DNA from: Dendrobium chrysotoxum
Taxonomy: Eukaryota > Streptophyta > Magnoliopsida > Asparagales > Orchidaceae
DNA: 64,000 nucleotides
Assembly: GCA_019925795.1 (NCBI GenBank)
Contig: CM034303.1
Span: 5,332,001-5,396,000 of the forward strand
Reading direction: 5' to 3'
Below the pieces are notes generated by a model that saw nothing but the letters and a program-made list of their open reading frames with translations, was not told where the DNA came from and did no database searches. The stretch's first letter is position 1; every line of letters begins with the position of its first letter. Both the position numbers and the translations under genes were made by a program. Below, piece after piece: positions 26,689 to 34,888 of this stretch.

Positions 26689-29600
26689 GTGAAAGTTCGA
26701 TAGGGATGTTAAGCCCTAGTGAACTTGTCCCGAGGCTAACCAAGAGGGGGGGTGAATTGGTTATTTAAAAATTTCATGATAACAATGAAAATCTTTTTGA
26801 TACTTAGCAGCGGAAACAAGTAAACAAGAACGAAAAGATCAATCACAGATATTCACCCAAGCAGTTTATATTGAAAAGTAAAGTGCAAAACTGAATCAGA
26901 AAAACAAACCAGATTTTATAGTGGTTCGGTCAACTTGACCTACGTCCACTCCTCGGAGCCTCCCCTCCGGGTATTGCACTAAACAAAAAGTGTCTCTCCT
27001 TTTGCTCCCACAAAGTGTCTCTCCTTTTGCTCCCACAGCAAGGCGGAGAAGCCTGTACAAACACCTCCTTTTCACCACACGGTGAGGCAAAGAACCCGAC
27101 CTCCTTTTGCTTCCTCCTGAAGCAGGCAGAGAACCTTCGAACTCCTTTTGCTTCCACCTGAAGCGGGCAGAGAATCCTGGATCTTCTTGCGAACGATCCT
27201 CCCACGACGAACACCGACTAGACGAAAGACGACGAGCGGAGAAGACGACTCTGATCCGTGCTTGGAGCAACCTTAGTGAATCCCTCACTAACTTCCCCTC
27301 ACAAGATCTTCTCTCTCTCTCCCAACTCTTTCTCTCTCTAGGGTTTCTCAGGGAAGGAAGGTGGCAAAAGATTTTTTTTTTGTCTTTAGAAAAAGTTCTT
27401 TTATAGGAGGGCTTAAAATTTGCCCTAAATCTCAACTGGTCGGCCAAGATCATCCAGGACGATCGATCGTCCTGTACGATCAGTTCAAATTCAGTTGTTT
27501 CAGCCTGGACGATCTGGCTCTTCTGGACGAACAGTAGAAAAAATTGTTCATATCGTCCCGTACGATCCTGCGATCGTCCGGGACGATTAGTGCAAATCGA
27601 GGAATATCGTCCAGAAGACGGTTCGGGTCGTCCAAAGAAATCTGTGCTGGACGACCAAAAAATGACTTGATCGTCCAGGACGATAGGGATATCGTCCTGT
27701 ACGATTAGTTCAAAAAGTGCCCAAATCGTCCTGAACACAGTTCGGGTCGTACAGCTGAAATGCACTAGACGATCATGATCGTCCGGGACGATCCTGCGAT
27801 CGTCCAGGACGATATGATCGTATCAATCAAAAAATAAATTGCTTTCCTTAATTACCAGATTAAATTAGGCATGATTGTACTGAATCGTCCGGGACGATCA
27901 GACCAAGTAACTAAAAATAAGAACTTGCCTAACTTGATCTGGCGGCTGAGAATTTCTGATTTGGGCAGATCGTCCCGTACGATCCAGAGATCGTCCAGGA
28001 CGATCTGCTTAATCAGACCCTCTTAACTTAGTCGCCCTAATTAGGGTTTCTGTTTTGGCTGGATCGTCTAGGATGATGTGAAAATCGTCCAGGACGATCT
28101 TAACAAAAAATGAACAGAAACTCTAATTCACTCAAGCTCTCCCCCTGAGTGTGTGTGTGCAAGGTTACTTAGCTAGGGGATCAGTTACATTACAATTGAC
28201 TCAATAAAAGGAAAATCATACATTTGACACACTTGGACCCGATCTTGAGTTAGCTTGATTTGCTTGTGATCTTTTGTGCCTGAAACGGATTAGCGAAGCA
28301 AAACACACTGGAAACATGTTTGTCATCATCAAAACCAGATTTGCAACAGGGGGAGGGGGGGGGGGGGGGGGGAGGTTGGCTTTGTCTCCTTGAGAGAGGC
28401 CAATGATGGCCTAAATTTGCAAGATGGTGTGAGGTTGGCTAGCTAATGAGAAGGAGAGGAGGAGAGACTTATTAGTTCAGATTAGAATTGGAATTCATCT
28501 GAATTAAATTTTTTTAGGTTAAAAACAAAACTCTAGGATAGAGAAGATAATTGTTAAGAATTATTCTCAATCTCATTCATGATAAATAAATTATCAGATT
28601 GGAAAGGCCCTTTATTTTGATAACCTTTACATCCAGTTTAATGAGTTATCCATTTTCTAGATAAATTCATGATAATTTCGTTTAATCTTTCTCCTCCCCC
28701 TTTAGTGGTTGGTCATGTGGTAGTTGGGTTGTTTGGAGATGGAATCTTGGATTGTATTAGATTCCTCTTGAATTTGAAGGCGCACAACCTTTTTTTTTTT
28801 TAATATGGTGGCCAACCCTTACATGTGTAGGAGTTTGTTTTACATTTTAAATCATGTCCCTTGAATTTAATGCTGCCCCTCCATGCTTGCATGAAGCCTA
28901 TTATGCTTTATGAACCCATTTTGTGACATATAGGCTTAAATTGGGTCTAACAGTTAGGCTTGATTTCTGTCTAATATTATTGACGTTTTCTTGATTTATG
29001 GTTAACCAAGTGTTGGTGCACCCTTTCGGTCCCTGTATTTGGTTTGGATTGCTAATTAACCAATATTAAGTTATATAGAAGAACCACCAGGATCATGACC
29101 CTCCCTTTTGAGTTCATTTGCTCTTGCAAATCAACGTTAGTTTGAATGCAAATATAATTTGTATTTGACCCCTCAATTGTGTAGTTAAACCATATAACAT
29201 TAAAGTTGATCCATGAAATGGTAGTCATAAATGCTGATAAGACTGAACTCTTTCTATTTTGTAATAACCTCCTAATTGTGGAGAAATTATTACATGCGGA
29301 CACCGGACGTAGAGCTACGTCCGGACTATAAAGAAAATATGACGCGTGGACTAATGTATTACTAGGTATTACTGTGTATTGATGTGTATTAGCTAGTACA
29401 TAGTAATACACACCAATACACACTAAATACACCAATACACAGCAATACCTAGTAATACACTAGTCTACGTGTCATATTTTCATTGGAGTCCAGACGTAGC
29501 TCTACGTCCGGTGTCCGCATGTAATAATTTCTCCTAATTGTGAGATTGACCCCAAGAAACTGGCTAATGAGGTTTTGTTGGACTAATCTAAAGCAGAAAT

Positions 29601-32600
29601 AATACTTATCCTTTTTGTAATACATTCTAGCCCTCAAATGTGGGTGGCCCAATGTGGTGTGGTAACACCCTTCTTGAATGGTAGTGATAGTAGACATTTT
29701 TTAGCGCCTTTTGAGCTTTCTTGATCCTCATGAACATTGGCTCTCTTCGAAGGAAGTACATTTGCATAATTGGATTGACCATTATATCTTTATGCTTCTT
29801 GATGGCAGTTGAATTGTTATAATTGACGGTTTGCCTAGATTAGAGAGATTTTTCTTAAAGATGACATTTTTCTTGTTCTTAGTTGGGTATTCTCAATTTG
29901 TTCCTTGCTTTTGTTGATTCTTGATCATCTCATTGTGTGGTATTGCTTTCCATGATTCTTGGTCCTCTCGTTGTCATGATATGCCTCCTTGTTATTTTCT
30001 CCCTTTGTGATGAATTGTAACTAAATCCATATTCTCTTTTTTGCTTGACTTGGTTAGGATTATATTGTATTTGGGGAGCAAGGAAGGGCCATGAGAATTT
30101 TGTGTAGTATCTTTTCCTCTTTAGTAGCTAATAATAGGGTGGTTGGAGTAATTTGTGGACATGAAAATCTTAATGATCTTGAAGTCATCCTACTGAATTT
30201 GAAAATTCAAAAGACTTTTCTTTCTTCTTGATTATTTAGTGGCTCATCTCTATACACGTGGAAGTTGATTTTGCATTTTAAATTATGCCCTTTGAATATC
30301 ATGTAACACCTAATGTAGCTTTCATGTAATCTCTTGTTTCCACGAGTTTGAAATTAGGTTTGACTTTGGGTCTAACTAGGGCTTGATATTGGGCACTCCA
30401 ATTCGTGAGGCTAAAATGTTAGGTTTGGGTCCAACTAGGGCTTAGGTTTTGGGCTTGATCCTACAGTTAACCTTGCATTGATGCACACATTTTCGGGTGA
30501 GTAAAAAGGCATTGCAATTGCTTGGTAAAAATAATCTAGTGTAGATATGCTAAGGAAATAAATCTTCTGGCGTAATCAAATCTAAATTGGTACAAGGAAC
30601 CAACACATGAATATGTTGCGCTTGAACAATCAAAGTTATCACCATCATACATAATCATCATTATCCTTATCCTAATATTTGTGGTCAGCTTTATGAGTCC
30701 TTAACTCCATCCATTCTTATATTTTTCCTAATTTTTCTTTTTAGGATTTCTACCTTTATCAACTTTTATCTTCCTCTTTTTCTTTTGGATTTCTGAATCC
30801 TTTTGCATTAATTTTATTTGCTTGTCTCATAAGTATATCATTTACTTTCTATTGTATATAAATACTTCAATAACCCAAATTTGTTTTCCACTATGTATTC
30901 TTCATGGGTAAAACTCTTATTTCCTCTAAATTAATTATTTGTTAATCTTTTTAATTTACTGTAATAATCTTAATATTATTGATCTATTATGCCCAGTTTG
31001 ACTATAAATGGCTTTTTTTATTACGAGGGCTTGGATTCATATAATTTTGTTAATCAAATTAAAATTCTTTTACATTCTTCATTTCATAGAATTCATAAGG
31101 TAATTCTCCATTTAAGTCACTCAACTCAATGCTAGAAGTTATGTTCCCATGTACAATATTATTCTTCTAGGTGATGGATCTCAGATACTTAACCAATAAG
31201 TATCACATAATCTTTTAACAATATTTGCTGGTAATTATCAATTTATCAATTTCATAAGTCTTTGTTCTAATAATAATAAGCCCATTGTTTTTTAAGCATG
31301 CTCTTTAATTTTCTAATTTTCCCCTTATTAGTAGAGGTTTCATAAATTAGAAGTATGTCATCCGAATTTAACATATAATAAGGTTGCCATTCATTTATGG
31401 TCTTTTTTTATACATTTCCATAACCAATGCAGAACTATCATACTTGTTGTGGATTTTTGAGGAAGCTTTCGTTATATATATAGATATATGGAGAGAAGTG
31501 ATTTCTTTTAGTCCAATTGTAAGTTTTCATGCTTTAAGCAGAAGCTGGACGTTCTGGATTGAACTTTGGTGAAAGCTTCTAATTCAAACTTCTAAAGGGC
31601 AACTTTCTAGAATGTAAGAATTTATAAAGCGGCATTTCAGCCCATGGGAGTACCAAATTGGAGAGGCTAAAATGTTAGGTTTGAGGGATTATTCTACACA
31701 GCCCAGTTTTGTATCGTAGAGAGTTTATTTCGTAAAACATGAAGCTATCTGTCATGAACTATGCATAAACTCGGTGCTTCAAACCCCTATTTTGTGGCTT
31801 CCAAACAGTGTTCGCTGCCAGTCATAAATTCTCAGCAGGCATTTTAGTAGTCAGGATAGCATTATAATATGGTAAGTGTATTAAAATGTCAAATCAGTAT
31901 ATCATAGTTGTATTCGCTATTGAACACAGGCTCTTGATCTTGGAAGGGTTAAAAAGTCTGCTGGCTGCATGGTTGAGGATATATGGCAGGCACTTGCAAA
32001 AGGAAAGTACAAAGAATGGGAACTTCAATCTAGCAAAAGAGCTTGGCGTCTGCAGAAACTGAAGTAGGTGACATAGTTCTTATCAGCGAGTTACTGAGAA
32101 TTTGCCTCAATTCAATTTCTTTGTTTAACATACAAGTGAGAGAGTGTTTCTTTATAACATGCAACTTGCTTCCATTCTTTAGGGATACCTGTGAAAATGC
32201 TCTTTTGGAGCACCATTTTCTTGAAGCCCCTCAATCTGAAGATGAAATTAACGAAGTTTCAGAAGATATCATAGACCAAATTGAAACTCTGAAGGAAGTT
32301 TTTAGCAAAGCTGCTGAGGATGACACTCCGAAAGAAGTGAGACTACAGTCTTCTTCCTATTTTCGACAGTAGAAGTATAAATTTAACTTAATGAAAATGG
32401 TATGTTTTATTTCAGGTACCTGATTATCTCTGTTGCAAGATAACACTTGATATTTTCCGGGATCCTGTAATCACCCCAAGTGGCGTTACCTACGAAAGAA
32501 AAGCGCTGCTTGATCACCTTCAAAAGGTTGCATGATATTTGACTTGAATATCAATGTTATGATTTTTTTTAGCATAACTCTATGCACATTCCCCTCTAAG

Positions 32601-33810
32601 CAATGTGATAGGAAGTGCTTGTAGAAATTCAGTTCCCCTTGGCTGCAATTTAATTTCAACAATCCTAAACCCAATCCTTATGAAGAATTAAGAGGAATAA
32701 CAAGAGAAAATTCTTTTTATTGATGATATACGGAAGAAAATAAACAAGATTCAATGGATCGTCAATTGGAAAGGAAGATATGACTCTCCCTAATCCCTAG
32801 TCGCTGGCTGGGGCCCAAATAACTTAAGAACAATCTAATTTCAGCAAACAAAATATATTCCTAACCCTAGGAAAATAACTTAAAGCATACAATAATGACT
32901 TAAATCTCAAAAAAGCCCCTCTTTTGAATTTTCCCTCATAACCACCCCTTAATTCTTTCTCTAATTGACTGCTAGACCCCACCTGGAGAGGGGCGGAAGT
33001 TCCTGGCCGAAACTCTTGTTTCATCTTGTATACACAACTCCCGGTCCCTTGTACGGAAGGACCAGTCTAACACAATGGCAGTATATCGGTGCATTTTCTA
33101 CCACAACTAGAGCCTGATCACCATTAGTTTTTTTTTACTTTAAAAATATTTGTTTAATGCATTTTTTAGGTGGTTTTAGTTTTGGATTTTAAAAACAAAT
33201 TAAGTTGTTTTTAACAACAGTCAATGAGGTGTTTTTAAAAACAACTATAGTCAGATATTGTTTTCATCATCTAACCGACCGCCGCCATTGCTCTATTGGT
33301 GACCGCCGCAATCACCATTTAAATCAACTTATTGGATATTCAATAAAAATAAAAATAGCATATTCTTAAGTACAAAATATATTCCATTTTATGTCAAAAT
33401 ATTAAGAAAAACAGAAGTGATCTCTAACAACATAGAAGTATTCCCCATAAAGTAGAAGAGCAATCAGTGTTCACCAAAAATCCAAATTTTGTTACAATTT
33501 AGATTTTTTGAGCCCTTTTTTAGTTATCACATGGAAATGTCTGTAGCATTCTACACTTTTTCTGATTTACCTCCTAGATTCTACTGCTAATATATGCATG
33601 TAAGCTAGCTTTTTGTATGAATGAACATGTAAAAAATCCCTGAATCTGTTCCAACTATACTGGAATATGATGATGTGGTTGCAGGTGGGAAAATTCGATC
33701 CAATCACAAGGGAGCCACTCAACAACCACCAGTTGATACCCAACCTTGCCATCAAAGAGGCAGTTCGAGCATACCTGAAGAAGCACGGTTGGGCCTACAG
33801 GATGAGCTGA
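4453..33810 (+). CDS. CHIP: CHIP: TPR / U-box E3 ubiquitin ligase (8 exons)
   Basis: Co-chaperone E3 ligase. The TPR domain binds the C-terminal EEVD of HSP70/HSP90 and the U-box recruits E2 enzymes to ubiquitinate misfolded clients in the cytosol. Exons: 4453-4563, 4807-4874, 4978-5041, 14449-14520, 31930-32063, 32183-32336, 32416-32526, 33685-33810. All junctions are GT-AG and phases agree, giving 279 residues against 278 in Arabidopsis CHIP. Three TPRs lie at about 11-112, with likely carboxylate-clamp residues N20, N51 and K81. A charged helical middle (113-200) follows, then the U-box (202-275: VPDYLCCKITLDIFRDPVIT, then PSGVTYER and VGKFDPITREPL). The start is the first ATG and matches family length. 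Exon 1 ends at a weak donor (GAG|GTTCCA). Introns 3 (9.4 kb) and 4 (17.4 kb) are packed with transposons, yet every exon is intact, so the gene looks functional. Identity is very secure; exon edges are by eye. Confidence 0.95.
5395..5652 (+). repeat. 5' LTR of Copia element
   Basis: 258 bp, starting TGTTAG and ending CAATA. It aligns throughout with 9195-9462, with scattered substitutions and small indels (the 3' copy has extra CTACT- and CGGCT-like insertions), so the insertion is not recent. A TATATATAA promoter-like word lies near 5,545. The 3' terminus is TA, not the usual CA; both LTRs and the target duplication support this boundary. Confidence 0.9.
5653..5664 (+). other. Primer binding site (tRNA-iMet type)
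   Basis: TGGTATCAGAGC directly follows the 5' LTR. This is the standard plant Copia minus-strand primer site complementary to the 3' end of initiator tRNA-Met. Confidence 0.92.
5790..6287 (+). pseudogene. Copia gag (truncated)
   Basis: The open frame begins about 140 bp after the primer binding site. It contains the plant Copia gag (UBN2-type) signature NDNYSIWRLYVYKLF near residues 14-28, followed by a helix-rich region with MGDNTMNQYLAQIKVLVDNI. It stops before any CCHC zinc knuckle, so the nucleocapsid part and the protease are gone. It would be non-functional as a capsid precursor. Confidence 0.8.
6354..7400 (+). pseudogene. Copia integrase (GAG-pre-integrase + core), disrupted
   Basis: The translation shows the GAG-pre-integrase motif LWHARLGHP near 6,467-6,494, zinc-binding C/H residues downstream, and the catalytic-core start HSDVWGSAPV near 6,645. 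This is followed by FIDVYS and an in-frame TGA at about 6,726. The frame then resumes (KTLRSDGEGEYVSSHFKQF, 6,830-6,890) and carries stops after 6,930. It should process cDNA ends and insert them, but is clearly inactive. Confidence 0.8.
7690..8744 (+). pseudogene. Copia reverse transcriptase, disrupted
   Basis: Fragments in several frames match Copia RT: LQKQGTWSLVPP and GCRWTYKT near 7,725-7,810, then YVDDMLITG at 8,239-8,265 (the YVDD catalytic box). The downstream part reads LGIHMHHTPNGYFLNQTHYAKNIL and YRQLVGSLHYLTIIRLDIAYA. Stops and frameshifts separate the pieces. Confidence 0.85.
8758..9183 (+). pseudogene. Copia RNase H, disrupted
   Basis: Contains AKSSMETEYRAL (8,835-8,870), the typical Copia RNase H motif. 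Downstream is YCDNTSA with NHIFHTKIKHIEIDYHFI, ending in DQIADILTKPL, the usual C-terminal end of Copia pol. At least two frame breaks are present. Confidence 0.85.
9185..9194 (+). other. Polypurine tract of Copia element
   Basis: The purine-rich run TGAGGGGGGC immediately precedes the 3' LTR and would prime plus-strand synthesis. Confidence 0.8.
9195..9462 (+). repeat. 3' LTR of Copia element
   Basis: 268 bp, starting TGTTAG and ending CAATA, homologous to 5395-5652 and followed by the target duplication GTAAA. The divergence between the LTRs could date the insertion. Confidence 0.9.
10118..10825 (+). pseudogene. Gypsy reverse transcriptase, with stops
   Basis: Shows HAINLKEGTSPISVRPYHYP at the start, SPVLLVKKKDGSWRLCVDYMALN, then FSKVDLKSEYY, an in-frame stop near 10,476, and TTFRTHEGHYEFLVMSFGLTNAPTTFQ. 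FIDDIL is the catalytic YxDD-equivalent (near 10,642) and EYLGHVVS closes the palm/thumb. A second stop occurs near 10,820. Confidence 0.88.
10826..11430 (+). pseudogene. Gypsy RNase H, catalytic residue altered
   Basis: Continues from RT with WPLPKNLRELRRFSVLIDYYRKFVKGY, then KWGEEASRAFRELK. The first RNase H motif reads GETNAS where the family normally has an Asp (TDAS), so the first catalytic Asp is replaced by Asn. RTDQRSLKYLLEQ and YRPGLENKAADALSRR close the domain. An in-frame stop lies near 11,228. Confidence 0.82.
11627..12640 (+). pseudogene. Gypsy integrase, disrupted
   Basis: A zinc-finger HHCC region is visible (GGHSGVQKTY with a stop, then CDVCQRHKY near 11,757-11,785). It is followed by the core TMDFIEGLSRSEGYSVILMVVDRLSKYAHF. 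The second acidic region is scrambled and the DDE core is not intact. The C-terminal part reads FEPGDKIYLKLRPYRQKTLAKRRNEKLSP, then FGPYEVMERIGAVAYRLGLP and HPVFHVSQFKR. Confidence 0.82.
12660..12862 (+). pseudogene. Chromodomain at Gypsy pol C-terminus
   Basis: The translated remains EVLVRWKDLPDYEAT and a downstream acidic/aromatic tail match the C-terminal chromodomain of plant chromoviruses, which targets integration to marked heterochromatin. Two stops interrupt it (near 12,790 and 12,817). Confidence 0.7.
12992..13128 (+). repeat. 34-35 bp tandem repeat in Gypsy 3' LTR
   Basis: Four units start at 12,992, 13,026, 13,061 and 13,095. Each has the form AATTCAAATTAAAGRGGGAAA followed by ATTTCCTAATTT. 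They lie just upstream of the LTR promoter-like word. Confidence 0.8.
14521..16280. other. CHIP intron 4, first part; nothing coding seen
   Basis: Ordinary AT-rich intron sequence with poly-A stretches at 15,602-15,627 and 15,723-15,738. The C-rich open stretch at 15,742-16,110 shows no domain and is flanked by simple sequence; it is not supported as a gene. Confidence 0.5.
16285..16600 (+). repeat. Tandem repeat: 50-bp monomers in a 150-bp higher-order unit
   Basis: About six monomers, each with (A)GACCCCRCGCC...ATCTTTGATCYGGGC...GATAAATTTTAAA...TCGAA. Three monomer types (A, B, C) recur in the same order: type A starts at 16,285, 16,435 and (partial) 16,585, an exact 150-bp period. This is satellite-like higher-order organisation inside CHIP intron 4. 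Confidence 0.88.
16660..17100. other. AT-rich TTAATTAA-type simple region
   Basis: About 440 bp composed mainly of variants of AATTTAAAAT and TTAATTAATTA, directly between the 150-bp tandem repeat and the hairpin array. No gene. It is probably part of the same non-coding element. Confidence 0.7.
17500..18780 (+). repeat. Tandem array of about 26 hairpin units
   Basis: Repeated unit of about 40-60 bp with core CAACTYCTAAATGGARNYRTAAGCCCC and a variable A/C-rich spacer. Sixteen units run from 17,500 to 18,212 and ten from 18,300 to 18,770. The second block is a diverged duplicate of the later part of the first: both end with AATCAAAACCAACC, then a TATTC(G/A)GGATCCCTGAGA word. Each core is a small inverted repeat (CTCC-TAAGT-GGAG or CTTC-TAAAT-GAAG). 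No coding potential. Confidence 0.92.
18903..20540. repeat. Large imperfect inverted repeat
   Basis: Left arm blocks at 18,903-18,945 and 18,998-19,145; right arm blocks at 20,245-20,372 and 20,490-20,540, in reverse orientation. Examples: GGATCTTGGTCGGGTCTAC (left) against the complement of GTAGACCCGATCAAGATCC-like text (right), and AGGAGGGGTAATTAACT in both. The 1.1-kb centre has no recognisable gene. It could be a foldback transposon or two oppositely oriented copies of one repeat. Confidence 0.75.
20541..23340. other. CHIP intron 4, middle; non-coding repeat-like
   Basis: No domain-bearing ORF. AAGGGGGAGTGTTTAAATATTT at 21,528-21,548 resembles a polypurine tract plus LTR start, but no matching LTR was found. 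From 21,700 to 22,900 the text is rich in TTGCAAGC / GCTTGTAG words. Confidence 0.4.
20786..20886 (+). repeat. 57-bp tandem duplication
   Basis: Two adjacent copies of a segment containing GTGGTRCCATTTGGTGGC, then AAA/AAC-C-A-C and GATTAGAGG-like ends, offset by 57 bp. Confidence 0.75.
23345..23625 (+). repeat. Four spaced copies of a GCTAGAGAAAG motif
   Basis: The block CCACCAYGCTAGAGAAAG followed by RCGTGTATRGG occurs at about 23,348, 23,413, 23,521 and 23,590, separated by 65-110 bp of GC-rich sequence with CGCCGCA-type words. It looks like a degenerate tandem repeat. Confidence 0.75.
23930..24760 (+). other. G/purine-rich block, no gene
   Basis: About 800 bp in which the plus strand is strongly G- and GA-rich (GGAGGT, GGATGG, TGGAGG words) against an AT-rich surround. 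Open frames on both strands give low-complexity, Ser/Pro- or Gly-rich peptides with no recognisable domain and are judged spurious. Confidence 0.5.
24800..26616. other. CHIP intron 4, repeat-derived, no gene
   Basis: A ~50-bp segment near 24,972-25,012 (AATAATACAACAATTAAT and TTCCGTGCTAT) is repeated at 20,058-20,095 in the same orientation, suggesting shared transposon ancestry. From 25,400 to 26,610 the text resembles 28,354-30,500 in part and is probably the left half of that repeat. Confidence 0.4.
26617..26689 (+). repeat. GT/GA microsatellite ending in a G run
   Basis: (GT)n then (GA)n then G(12). The solo LTR at 26,690 is inserted in this G run; the G/GA-rich tract continues on its far side (28,349-28,374). 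Confidence 0.9.
27408..27415 (-). promoter_or_regulatory. TATA box of minus-strand solo LTR
   Basis: TATAAAAG on the minus strand, directly downstream (in LTR sense) of the palindrome array that occupies U3. The R/U5 region would run from here toward 26,690. Confidence 0.7.
27440..28105. repeat. Palindrome array, copy 2 (in LTR U3)
   Basis: About 13 full and 4 half sites of a 15-17 bp palindrome (G)ATCGTCC-N-GGACGAT(C). Full sites lie near 27,447, 27,464, 27,552, 27,570, 27,670, 27,690, 27,778, 27,798, 27,886, 27,968, 27,988, 28,064 and 28,083. Several carry one altered arm (GTAC instead of GGAC). Spacers are otherwise unrelated AT-rich text. Confidence 0.92.
28354..29050 (+). repeat. Unclassified repeat, copy 1 (right part)
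   Basis: Aligns with 30,060-30,500: shared ACATTTTAAATYATGYCCYTTGAAT, GGGTCTAACWRKTAGGGCTTGAT and a GTTAACC...TTGRTGCACMC...TTTCGG end. The left part of this copy lies at about 25,400-26,616, separated from it by the solo LTR insertion. Confidence 0.6.
29281..29533. mobile_element. Mutator-like MITE with 9-bp target duplication
   Basis: 253 bp. Terminal inverted repeats of about 50 bp start GAGAAATTATTACATGCGG and continue through CACCGGACGTAGAGCTACGTC. A perfect 9-bp duplication CTAATTGTG flanks it (29,272-29,280 and 29,534-29,542). The centre is also inverted (TAATACACCAATACACA words on both sides), so nearly the whole element can fold back. Related elements lie at 38,090 and 45,248. Confidence 0.93.
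29550..31929. other. CHIP intron 4, last part; unclassified repeat copy 2
   Basis: 29,690-30,500 is the second copy of the repeat at about 26,440-29,050 (shared ATATGCCTC, TTCTTGGTCCTC and TTTTAAATTATGCCC blocks). 30,500-31,929 is plain AT-rich intron with no ORF of interest. Confidence 0.45.
32606..33072 (-). mobile_element. Solo LTR in CHIP intron 7
   Basis: 467 bp. On the minus strand it begins TGTTAGACTGGTCC and ends CTTCCTATCA (TG...CA). A perfect 5-bp target duplication CAATG flanks it (32,601-32,605 and 33,073-33,077). No internal domain remains, so LTR-LTR recombination is inferred. The family is not recognised. Confidence 0.85.
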
Positions 33811-34740
33811 TGCTGACTACATTCTTTCTTTTGCCAAGGTCAATTTCTCACTGATATTATTCAACGATTCATCACATTGCTTTTGCCCTTTTTTTATTTT
33901 GATTTCTCTTCCAAATGGTATTGTACAGATGATCGTTTTGTGATTTTTTTTTTTGTTTTGTTCTAGGAACTCTCTGACCTTTTTGTACAGTTTGGTAGTT
34001 CGATTGTTAGTCATATTTTATATAGTTTTAAACTTCGTTTGGGACAACTTTTTTACTATTTTATTTTTCATATCATAATTATAATTTTTGTTTGGTCATT
34101 ATTTTTTTTTTTTCACAACTTTGTATAATAACTTTAAAAAATTACTTTCTCTTCGGAACTGATAATGCCGTATGACCCTTTGGATAACCTAATGTAATGT
34201 GGGTGAGCTCAGCATGATTCTTTGGAGAAAACTTAGCGCAGATGAGCGGATTCACTTGAGGAAATTGTCGAGTGTGATCGATTGAGAATGGCGATTAGTG
34301 AAAATATCACATAAGTTATATAGAAATATAGAATGACATGTGATGGGTATCAAGCCCTTTCAACGTACGGGAGTACATGAGATGGTGCAGGTCGTGAGTT
34401 TTTTTATGCCAACTAAAGGCACAGTCGGAGTCACCAAACACATTATGTTGGACCGCCGGTAGAATAACTATTAGTAAGTAAAATGCTGTAAAATTTTTCA
34501 CATACACATTCATAAATTTTATGCTTATTTAATCATTCTTCAGTCTGTGGCAATACTACTATGTGCGATCAATCGATGTTTTATAATCTTGTATCAAATT
34601 TTTAGTGGATATGATTGATGATGTTAGTGCCATGCAAATAGCTGTAGATGATACTATTGTCTAGGAGTATATGCAATTCACTACATATGGAAGCTATTTC
34701 CATTTAGGAGACCGACCATAAGGGTAGACATTCACATATG
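33811..34740. other. CHIP 3' flank
   Basis: Contains the CHIP 3'UTR/terminator region (T-rich from 33,880). A decayed fragment at 34,031-34,060 (TTCGTTTGGGACAAC) is half of a Tourist-like MITE. No other gene is seen. Confidence 0.45.
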
Positions 34741-34751
34741 TGAAGCTACTG

Positions 34752-34888
34752 CAGCTTCGTTTAGGTCAACTTTCTTACTGCTTTCTAAAACAGTTTTTTT
34801 GTACAAATTTTTTTTGAACTCGAAATTTTTATACTGAAAAATTATTTTAGAAAGATATAAGAAAGCTCTCCCAAACAAGACTTTCATC
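34752..34888. mobile_element. Tourist-like MITE, copy 1 (old)
   Basis: Inverted ends CTTCGTTTAGGTCAAC / CTCTCCCAAACAAGAC and the internal words CTTTCTTACTGCTTTCTAAAACAG match the family seen at 43,086 and 63,454. Target duplication not preserved. Confidence 0.7.

Larger units (their letters stand above)
26690..28348 (-). mobile_element. Solo LTR (Copia SIRE/Maximus-like), minus strand
   Basis: Read on the minus strand it begins TGTTGCAAATC, soon followed by GTTTTGATGATGACAAACA. It ends with AATTCACCCCCCCTCTTGG, TAGCCTCGGGAC and finally CTTTCA. Both termini match the solo LTR at 59,795-61,227. TG...CA ends and a GGGGG target duplication (26,685-26,689 and 28,349-28,353) bound it, although the duplication lies in a G run and is weak evidence alone. 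No internal polyprotein is present. A TATAAAAG box and a palindrome array sit in U3. The ORF on this strand is an artefact of GC-rich leader sequence. Confidence 0.85.

Noticed and set aside
26896..27765. 289-residue open frame on the minus strand
   Set aside because: It runs through the solo LTR's leader and palindrome array. The repeated IVQDD-like text is just the palindrome translated; no domain, and the other LTR copy does not preserve the frame.
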